From assembly GCA_017303875.1 (NCBI GenBank), contig JAFLBP010000015.1:1-64000 (forward strand): 64,000 bases of DNA, given 5' to 3'. Positions 57,770 to 64,000 of this stretch are shown in pieces. The translations under genes were made by a program, and so were the position numbers. Each line of letters starts with the position of its first letter. Position 1 is the first letter of the stretch. The notes under the pieces are model-generated. The model did no database searches, was not told the origin of the DNA, and saw only the letters and a list, made by a program, of their open reading frames with translations. This DNA comes from Chitinophagales bacterium (GTDB lineage Bacteria; Bacteroidota; Bacteroidia; Chitinophagales; Saprospiraceae).

Positions 57770-60508
57770 GTGAACCGTTTTATCCTAAACTGGTCTGGCT
57801 TACGGGGGCTTGCCGCTTTACTTTTGATTACCCTGCGGGCTGCTGCACAGGAGACCCCTCCTTTGCGGCATTTTGTTCCGGCTGAATATGGCGGGCAAAA
57901 TCAGAATTGGTCGCTTGGGCAGGACAGCACAAGCGGTTACATGTATTTTGGTAACAATGCCGGCGTATTGTGTTTCGACGGGGTTACGTGGCAGCAATGG
58001 CATATGCCGGAAAAGCAGACGGTGAGGGCGGTGGCTATCGGGCCGCATGGGGAGGTTTTTTGTGGGGCTTTTGCAGATTTTGGCTATTGGCTGCCCGATC
58101 CTCAACACGGACAGCCGGTTTATCATTCGCTGAGTAAAGGTTTAAAGGCTGATAATATTGACCGGGAAGAGATCTGGAATATTGTGGTATGTCGGGATTA
58201 CGTTTTGTTTCAATCCTTTTCCACGCTATATAAATATGATTATCAGACGGTTACGGTGCTTAGTCCGCCCGGAGCCATTATGTTTGCCACGCAATTGGGG
58301 CAACGGGTGTTGCTGCCGGTGATCGGGTTGGGGGTGTATGAACTTTTGCCCGACAATACTTTTCGTTTTGTAGATGGGACACAGGCGCTTGGGGACCGGA
58401 TTGTACAGTTTTTAGTGCCCGGAGAGGGGGATGCGCTTTGGATTGGTACGGCTGAGGACGGCATTTTTGTATCTGAAAACGGTCGTTGTACCGCTTGGAA
58501 TCATCCGCTTAATGGTATTTTGCGGGGAAAACAGCTTAACCGCGCCCTGCAACTCAGCAGTGGTGGCTGGGTTTTTGGGACAATTCTGGACGGGGTTTAT
58601 TTTTTAGACCCAAAAAATCAGCGGGTGCAGCACCTGCACCGGGGCAACGGCTTGCAGAACAACACAATTCTGGCTATTCTGGAAGACAAAGCCGGCGATT
58701 TGTGGTTGGGCTTGGACAAAGGGCTTGACCACGTTCAGCTGAATAGTGCGTTGACTTATTTTCTTGACCCGAACGGATTGCTGGGTACGGTTTACACGGC
58801 GGCCTGGCATCAGGGGCGTTTATATGTAGGCTCCAATCAGGGTGTTTTTGTACAAACGCCGAATGGTTTTCAGTTGTTGAACGGCACGCAGGGGCAGGTG
58901 TGGCAACTGGAAGTTTTTGGCGATGCCTTGTTGTGCGGGCATAATTCCGGTACTTTTCAGATAGAAAACGGGCTGGCTCGGCGGATTTCGCCCATCACTG
59001 GCGGCTGGCATACTTTACGGGCGCCCGGGCGCAGTGATTTATTGTTACAGGCGTCTTACACGGGTTTGTTGTTGTTCAGGAGTAAAGGGAATGCGTGGGT
59101 TTTTGATCGGCGAATTGGTGGTTTTGCCGCGCCCCTGCGCAGGCTGGCATTTGATAAGTCCGGAAATTTATGGGGGGTACATCCCAATCGCGGTTTGTAT
59201 CGCCTGCGCATCAGTGACAACCTGAATGAGGTGCGGGAATTCAAATTATTTACCAAAGCTGACGGTTTGCCCGGCGACTACGGGCTTGATCTTTCGAGAG
59301 TCGGGGATTCTCTGATTTTGAGTACGGCTTACGGTGCTTTTCGCTTAAATGCGAAGGATGGCGCGGCGGTATTTGAAGCGCTGGGCGATAAGCGCAGCAG
59401 GCAAAAGTATATCGCTGTCAGAGCGGGAGAGCATTATTTGTGCGACAGCAGCGGTTTGTATTATTTTGTTCGCGGGAAGCGTGTACAACAGTTTGATATA
59501 CAATTGGTTCCGCAGTATGAGCAGGTTTTGGCGCTGCAAGATGGCATTGATTTGTTTTGCCTTGAAGATGGCTATGCCTTGTTTCGCCGGGAATATGCCG
59601 ACAGGGCGCTGGAGCGGCAGTTGTATCGGGTACAAATTCGCAATATCAACAGTATGGAAGGTGGCGCCTGGCTGCCTGTTGACGGATTGAAGATACCCTG
59701 GCAGCATCGCAATTTGCGGGTTTGGGTGGCGGCGCCGGTATTTGCGCATGCGCCGCGTTTCAAATGGGCGCTGGAAGGGCCGGTTAGTTTTTCCGGCGTA
59801 TGGGAGCGTGCGGCATTTCGCGATTTCAACAACCTCCCGCCCGGCACATACTCTTTGAATATTTGGGTCGACAGCCTTGCGGAGCCAGAGGTCTGGCGTT
59901 TTCAGATTTTACCGCCCTGGTATCGGAGCTGGTGGGCTGTGTGTTTGTATGTGATGTTGCTGCTGGCGGTTTTTTGGGCAACAGAATGGTACAATCGGCG
60001 TCGGCTGAAACAGCAGCGGGCGCATTTGGAAGCTGAAAAAAGAGAGGCATTGGAGAACCAGAAGTTGCATGCGGAGCGGGAAATTTTAGTGTTGGAAGTG
60101 GAGAATAAAAACCGGGAGTTGTCGAATGCGGCATTTAACCTGATTCGTAAAAACGAAGTGTTGCAATCGCTGCGCGAGGAACTGCGTCAGGCAGATGCTT
60201 CCAATCTGCACAAATTGGTGCGCCGCATAGACGCGCATCTGGAAGGCGAGCACGACTGGGAAATTTTTGAAGCCAGTTTTAATCGGGTGCACGATGAGTT
60301 TTTCAAACGCCTGATGCAGGACTATCCGGAGCTGACGCCGGGGGATTTGCGGCTGGCGGCATTCCTCAAAATGAACCTTGCTTCCAAGGAGATTGCGCCC
60401 TTGTTGAACATATCTGTGCGGGGGGTAGAGAACAAGCGATACCGCTTGCGGCGTAAATTAGGCTTGCCGGAAGATGCCAATCTGACGGAGTTTTTGATGA
60501 GTTTTTAG
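57770..60508 (+). CDS. Hybrid membrane sensor-regulator: beta-propeller, triple-tyrosine domain, LuxR HTH
   Basis: The protein has about 912 residues. A signal peptide (about 8-27, GLRGLAALLLITLRAAAQ) precedes a periplasmic beta-propeller (ligand-sensing repeats such as GDLWLGLDKGLDHV and GNLWGVHPNRGLYRL). A triple-tyrosine-like domain near 625-715 (FKWALEGPVSFSGVW, NNLPPGTYSLNIWV), a membrane helix (about 722-744) and a coiled linker follow. A LuxR-type helix-turn-helix lies at the C-terminus (LTPGDLRLAAFLKMNLASKE, then NISVRGVENKRYRLRRKL). There is no histidine kinase, so ligand binding outside is coupled directly to DNA binding. The neighbouring glucan enzyme suggests a carbohydrate signal. 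The start is GTG 57770, or TTG 57743, uncertain. Confidence 0.82.
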   Translation: MNRFILNWSGLRGLAALLLITLRAAAQETPPLRHFVPAEYGGQNQNWSLGQDSTSGYMYFGNNAGVLCFDGVTWQQWHMPEKQTVRAVAIGPHGEVFCGAFADFGYWLPDPQHGQPVYHSLSKGLKADNIDREEIWNIVVCRDYVLFQSFSTLYKYDYQTVTVLSPPGAIMFATQLGQRVLLPVIGLGVYELLPDNTFRFVDGTQALGDRIVQFLVPGEGDALWIGTAEDGIFVSENGRCTAWNHPLNGILRGKQLNRALQLSSGGWVFGTILDGVYFLDPKNQRVQHLHRGNGLQNNTILAILEDKAGDLWLGLDKGLDHVQLNSALTYFLDPNGLLGTVYTAAWHQGRLYVGSNQGVFVQTPNGFQLLNGTQGQVWQLEVFGDALLCGHNSGTFQIENGLARRISPITGGWHTLRAPGRSDLLLQASYTGLLLFRSKGNAWVFDRRIGGFAAPLRRLAFDKSGNLWGVHPNRGLYRLRISDNLNEVREFKLFTKADGLPGDYGLDLSRVGDSLILSTAYGAFRLNAKDGAAVFEALGDKRSRQKYIAVRAGEHYLCDSSGLYYFVRGKRVQQFDIQLVPQYEQVLALQDGIDLFCLEDGYALFRREYADRALERQLYRVQIRNINSMEGGAWLPVDGLKIPWQHRNLRVWVAAPVFAHAPRFKWALEGPVSFSGVWERAAFRDFNNLPPGTYSLNIWVDSLAEPEVWRFQILPPWYRSWWAVCLYVMLLLAVFWATEWYNRRRLKQQRAHLEAEKREALENQKLHAEREILVLEVENKNRELSNAAFNLIRKNEVLQSLREELRQADASNLHKLVRRIDAHLEGEHDWEIFEASFNRVHDEFFKRLMQDYPELTPGDLRLAAFLKMNLASKEIAPLLNISVRGVENKRYRLRRKLGLPEDANLTEFLMSF

Positions 60509-60603
60509 GGTTTTTTTGCCAATTTTGGGTATGGTGTAGTAATAGTGAGGTGGATTTTTATATTATGGATGTGTATTAGACCTAATTTTATGTGGTAATT
60601 CAA

Positions 60604-60632
60604 AATGCTTTCCGAATTAACGGGAGCATTTA
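60604..60632 (+). terminator. Hairpin between the sensor gene and the glucoamylase-family gene
   Basis: AAATGCTTTCCG and CGGGAGCATTT form an imperfect stem, followed by AAATTTTA. It may terminate the sensor transcript or lie in the leader of the next gene, whose start is only 13 bp away. Confidence 0.4.
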
Positions 60633-60644
60633 AATTTTAAGCAC

Positions 60645-62471
60645 TTGAAAATACGTTTACTTCTTTTGGTTTTGTTGGGGAGCAGTTGCGGGTCTTTTGC
60701 CCAGACACCGGCAGCGCCGGCATCCCTTACGGTAGAGGCCTACGAGTGTCATACCGAGTTGCGCTGGCCCTTGGTAAGCGGCGCTGTGTCGTACCGGATT
60801 TATCGTCGGGAGGCCGGGCAGCTGAACTTTACCCAACTGGCGCAAAACTCCCAAAATCAGGGATACATTGACTGGACTTGCGACGAGGGTCAGCAGCTGT
60901 CGCTGGAGTATGCGGTGAGTGCGGTGAGCAGCAATGGGGTAGAGGGCCCGAAGACGAATACCGTGGCGGCAAGTACGGCGCCTATGAGTGATGAGGCCTT
61001 GTTTGATATGGTGCAGCGACAGACCTTTCGTTACTTCTGGGATTTCGGGCATCCGGTGAGTGGTATGGCCCGTGAGCGCAACTCTTCCGGACAGACTGTG
61101 ACTACCGGTGGTACCGGTTTTGGGATAATGAGTATTCTGGTAGGTGTGGAGCGCGGCTGGATCACGCGGGAGCAGGGTTTGGATCGCCTGATTCGGATTG
61201 TTTCCTTTTTACAATTCGCTGATCGTTTTCAAGGCGCCTTTCCACACTGGATGGACGGCACAACGGGCAACGTGATACCTTTTAGTCAGTATGATAATGG
61301 TGGCGACCTGGTCGAAACTGCATTTTTAATTCAGGGCTTGCTTGCTGCCCGACAGTACTTCGACCAGGCTACGCCCCTTGAGCTGGCCTTAAATGATGTC
61401 ATTACGGATATTTGGGAGGATGTGGAATGGGATTGGTACCGCCGCAACAACAGCAATGTGTTGTATTGGCACTGGTCGCCGAACTATGCCTGGCAGATGA
61501 ATTTTGCCCTGCGGGGTTTCAATGAAGCACAGATTGTATACCTCCTTGCTGCGGCTTCGCCGACCCACGGCGTACCGGCTACCTTATATAACAGCGGCTG
61601 GAGGGGCGGCAATTACAACAATCCGAGTATTCATTTTGGCAAACCGATTTATTGCGGGCCATTTGGCGGCGGGCCTTTGTTTTTTGCCCATTACTCTTAT
61701 TTGGGTTTTGACCCTCGGCCGTTCAGAGATCCGGTTTGTAATTATTTCATCCGGAACCGCAACCACGCGCTGATACAGCATGCGTATTGCATTGCCAATC
61801 CGGAGCAACACCAGGGGTATTCCGGCGATTGCTGGGGCCTGACGGCCAGCGATAATCCGTTTGGTTATCTGGCGCACGATATTGCCCCTTCCAACGACAA
61901 CGGCACCATTTCGCCAACGGCGGCCCTGGCCTCATTCCCTTATACGGCGGATGAGAGTTTTCGGGCTATGCGGCATTTTTATCGCGTGCGCGGTCAGCGG
62001 CTCTGGGGGATTTACGGGTTTTATGATGCCTTTAACCTTGATCAGAACTGGTATGCCAATTCATATCTGGCCATTGACCAGGGGCCGATTGTGGTGATGA
62101 TGGAAAATTACCGCTCGCAGCTGTTGTGGCGGATGTTTATGCGCAACCCTGAAATAGAACCGGCTTTGCTGGCGATGGGTTTTACGCCAGACAACAGTGT
62201 GGCTACATCAGCCCCTGCGCAGCAGCATAAATGGCAAATTCTGGGCAATCCGGTGCCGGCCAACTTACCGCTGAAGGTATATGCCGAGCAAAGTGGCACT
62301 ATACAGGCCAGCCTGTTTGATGTACAGGGAAAGCTGGTTTTGCAGACAAAAAAAGAAGTGGTTAGCGGGCAGGTATTTAGCCTGGATCTGCCAAAACGCA
62401 GCAAAGGGCTGCATTTGCTGAAAATTCAAGATCAAACAACAGAACTTGTGTTTAAGATAATCCTCGAATAA
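60645..62471 (+). CDS. Secreted glucoamylase-family enzyme (PF10091-like, possible GH144) with T9SS tail
   Basis: The protein has 608 residues with a signal peptide (about 1-20, CGSFAQ) and a fibronectin III-like domain (about 24-110, YRIYRREAG). A glucoamylase-like catalytic region lies at about 115-500 (QTFRYFWDFGHPVSGMARER, GGTGFGIMSILVGVERGW, HWSPNYAWQMNFALRGFNEA, CWGLTASDNPFGYLAHD). The sorting-type C-terminus (about 525-608) ends in LLKIQDQTTELVFKIILE. PF10091 contains GH144 endo-beta-1,2-glucanases; whether this one cleaves beta-1,2-glucan cannot be proved here. Translation begins at a TTG at 60645, immediately before the signal peptide; no ATG fits. Confidence 0.82.
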   Translation: MKIRLLLLVLLGSSCGSFAQTPAAPASLTVEAYECHTELRWPLVSGAVSYRIYRREAGQLNFTQLAQNSQNQGYIDWTCDEGQQLSLEYAVSAVSSNGVEGPKTNTVAASTAPMSDEALFDMVQRQTFRYFWDFGHPVSGMARERNSSGQTVTTGGTGFGIMSILVGVERGWITREQGLDRLIRIVSFLQFADRFQGAFPHWMDGTTGNVIPFSQYDNGGDLVETAFLIQGLLAARQYFDQATPLELALNDVITDIWEDVEWDWYRRNNSNVLYWHWSPNYAWQMNFALRGFNEAQIVYLLAAASPTHGVPATLYNSGWRGGNYNNPSIHFGKPIYCGPFGGGPLFFAHYSYLGFDPRPFRDPVCNYFIRNRNHALIQHAYCIANPEQHQGYSGDCWGLTASDNPFGYLAHDIAPSNDNGTISPTAALASFPYTADESFRAMRHFYRVRGQRLWGIYGFYDAFNLDQNWYANSYLAIDQGPIVVMMENYRSQLLWRMFMRNPEIEPALLAMGFTPDNSVATSAPAQQHKWQILGNPVPANLPLKVYAEQSGTIQASLFDVQGKLVLQTKKEVVSGQVFSLDLPKRSKGLHLLKIQDQTTELVFKIILE

Positions 62472-62530
62472 ACCCTCCGAAAAGCCATGAATCCGAAGTT
62501 TTCACTTAACCAATCTAAAATGAAGTGCTT

Positions 62531-64000
62531 ATGAAACAATTTTTGCTAACCATGCTGCTGGCGGTACTGAGTATTGCCGGTGTATCGGCGCAGGTCGTGT
62601 ACGAAGATTTTGAAGGCGGTGTGCCTGATCTTCCGTGGCTTGGACTGAACGGTACTTACAACGGGGCTGTTGCCAACCCCGACAAATCTGGCGCGAACAC
62701 AAGCGACTGGGTGGGTTCTTACACCAACAATCCGTCTTTTGATTTCTGTTTTGCCCTGTACACTTTCCCGGCTACGCTGGACATCAGCGAGAACAACCAG
62801 TTCAAGATGAAGATCTGGTCGCCTACTGCTCCGGCAAAAGCCCTGCTGAAACTGGAAGGCCCCGGCGGCCCGGCGGTAGAAAAAATCATCGACATCACCG
62901 AAGCGAACAAGTGGGTGGAATATACCTTTGATCTTTCGGCCGGTGCAGGTTACTCCAACCTGAAAACGATCTTAGTGTCGTTTAACTCCTTTGTACTGGG
63001 CGACAATGCCACGTACTACTTCGACGACATTCGCGCGGAAAAGGCAGAAACCTGCTATGAAACCTTTGAAGGCCCGTCGGGTATCAACTGGATTGCCCTG
63101 AACGGTACCTACAATGGCGCCATTGCCAACCCGGATGCTACCGGACTGAACACGTCGGCCACGGTAGCTTCTTACAGCAACAACCCGGCTTCCGACTACA
63201 ATTTCGCGTTCGGCACCATTACTGCCGGTCCGATCAACCTGAGCACCTATAATCAGTTCCACCTGAACGTTTGGGTGCCGGAGCCGACAGAAGTGCTTTT
63301 CAAGTTGGAAGGCACCGGACAGGCCCTGGAAAAAACGAAGTATGTGGCCGTTGGCGGAGCCTGGCAGACGCTTACGTTTGATATGTCGGGCGCTGCAGCA
63401 TTTAACACCATCAATAAAATTCTGATTGTGTTTGCGCCGGGTAAAACAGGTAACGACAAAACTTATTATTTCGACAACATTTGTGCAACACCAAATGCTT
63501 GTGTGGGTGCAACGACCAATCCGGAAATGCTTGACGATTACGAGTGCAACCGCAATGCGGCGTACACGGGCGACTGGCGTTTCTTCTCGGTGGTGAAAAA
63601 CCCGGCTCCTTCTGGTGATAACAACTCCACCAAAGTGGGTCGTTTTGAAGATCCGGTTGGCGCCGGTTCTGAGTGGTCGGCTTTGGTAATTGCCAGCGCC
63701 AACCCGTTTGACCTTTCTACGCGCAACCAGTTCCGTCTCAAAGTATGGGCGCCGAAAACAGGTACCCTTTTGCTGAAGATTGAAGGCGGGGCAGGCCCGA
63801 AAGAAGTGCCCATTCAGGTAACAGAAATCAACAAATGGGTAGAATACAATGCTGATTTTGCCGATCAGATTGGTAAAGGCCACAACAAGCTCGTGATGTT
63901 CTTCAATGCAGGTGTGCCTGGCGAAGCCGGTGACATTTACTTTGTAGACGATATTCGTCTGGCGGGCCAATCGGTTGTTCCGGTTGAAACTTTCCAGAAC
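62531..64000 (+). CDS. Secreted protein with repeated beta-sandwich, carbohydrate-binding-like modules (runs off right edge)
   Basis: The open frame starts at the ATG at 62531 and stays open to the last base (490 codons). A signal peptide (about 1-22, GVSAQ) is followed by three related modules of about 150 residues, from about 25, 177 and 334; a fourth begins at about 485 (ETFQN). Each has a galactose-binding-like pattern: an opening YEDFEGG or YETFEGP segment, a strand such as FKMKIWSPTAPAKALLKLEG, KWVEYTFDLSAG, and TYYFDDIRAE. The modules probably bind glycan or support a surface protein; a T9SS tail would lie beyond the edge. It follows the glucoamylase-family gene by 59 bp and is probably in the same unit. 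Confidence 0.78.
   Translation, partial: MKQFLLTMLLAVLSIAGVSAQVVYEDFEGGVPDLPWLGLNGTYNGAVANPDKSGANTSDWVGSYTNNPSFDFCFALYTFPATLDISENNQFKMKIWSPTAPAKALLKLEGPGGPAVEKIIDITEANKWVEYTFDLSAGAGYSNLKTILVSFNSFVLGDNATYYFDDIRAEKAETCYETFEGPSGINWIALNGTYNGAIANPDATGLNTSATVASYSNNPASDYNFAFGTITAGPINLSTYNQFHLNVWVPEPTEVLFKLEGTGQALEKTKYVAVGGAWQTLTFDMSGAAAFNTINKILIVFAPGKTGNDKTYYFDNICATPNACVGATTNPEMLDDYECNRNAAYTGDWRFFSVVKNPAPSGDNNSTKVGRFEDPVGAGSEWSALVIASANPFDLSTRNQFRLKVWAPKTGTLLLKIEGGAGPKEVPIQVTEINKWVEYNADFADQIGKGHNKLVMFFNAGVPGEAGDIYFVDDIRLAGQSVVPVETFQN

Noticed and set aside
62972..63970. Long minus-strand frame of 332 codons at the right edge
   Set aside because: It is antisense to the open plus-strand frame from 62531, which has a signal peptide and repeated modules; the minus frame has no recognisable content.

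Overview
The window looks like chromosomal DNA of a Bacteroidota member, most likely a Saprospiraceae-type free-living or sludge/aquatic heterotroph. The evidence is a SusC/SusD pair, several secreted proteins with type IX secretion (T9SS) C-terminal sorting domains, hybrid carbohydrate sensors with triple-tyrosine domains, DUF5683/DUF5689 proteins, and promoters of the Bacteroidota form TTTG-N18-21-TAnnTTTG. The family assignment is inference from protein style, not from a marker gene.

Layout. 1-6.4 kb: the start of an IS5-like transposase running off the left edge, a two-domain DUF1080 protein, a C5-cytosine methyltransferase with an HNH nuclease (probable type II restriction-modification), then a polyferredoxin membrane protein and an FAD oxidoreductase on the minus strand. 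6.6-10.3 kb: a small cytochrome c, an Amt ammonium transporter and a porin. 10.4-15.9 kb (minus): ECF sigma factor with anti-sigma-like protein, LytS-type histidine kinase, acyl-CoA dehydrogenase, and an unusual protein joining an effector-associated-like N-terminus, a pseudokinase and a globin-like C-terminus. 16.0-22.5 kb (minus): susC-susD-susE-like glycan uptake operon. 22.8-26.8 kb: GNAT-membrane fusion, anmK, a HlyD-type adaptor and a DUF1573 protein. 26.9-27.7 kb: initiator tRNA followed by a striking non-coding composite: 37 exact heptanucleotide units (CAGTnnn), a perfect 51-bp inverted repeat, and a short heptad array in the opposite orientation.

28.5-40.8 kb is the most distinctive part: six tandem paralogues, each with a signal peptide, a dockerin-like calcium-binding pair, a cohesin-like module and a T9SS sorting domain. 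Four carry a nearly identical 279-bp cohesin-like block while the rest of each gene has diverged, and the sorting domains alternate between two types. This could be a self-assembling cell-surface scaffold evolving by module exchange.

40.9-50.3 kb: a cold-shock-type RRM protein; a secreted endonuclease/phosphatase, TonB receptor and DUF5689 lipoprotein that may form a nucleic-acid or phosphoester scavenging locus; purN with a glyoxalase-like gene; a small antitoxin-like protein; DUF5683 and rhomboid genes. 50.4-57.2 kb: a second ECF sigma factor with a downstream protein joining one inner-membrane helix to a barrel-like domain, and a minus-strand run TetR - Omp85-like protein - glycosyltransferase - LuxC-like acyl-CoA reductase - MFS transporter. 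57.4-64 kb: a hybrid LuxR-type sensor, a glucoamylase-family (PF10091) secreted enzyme and the beginning of a repeated carbohydrate-binding-like protein, probably a beta-glucan locus that continues past the right edge.

Functions are assigned by recognition of motifs in the translated sequence. No database search was possible.
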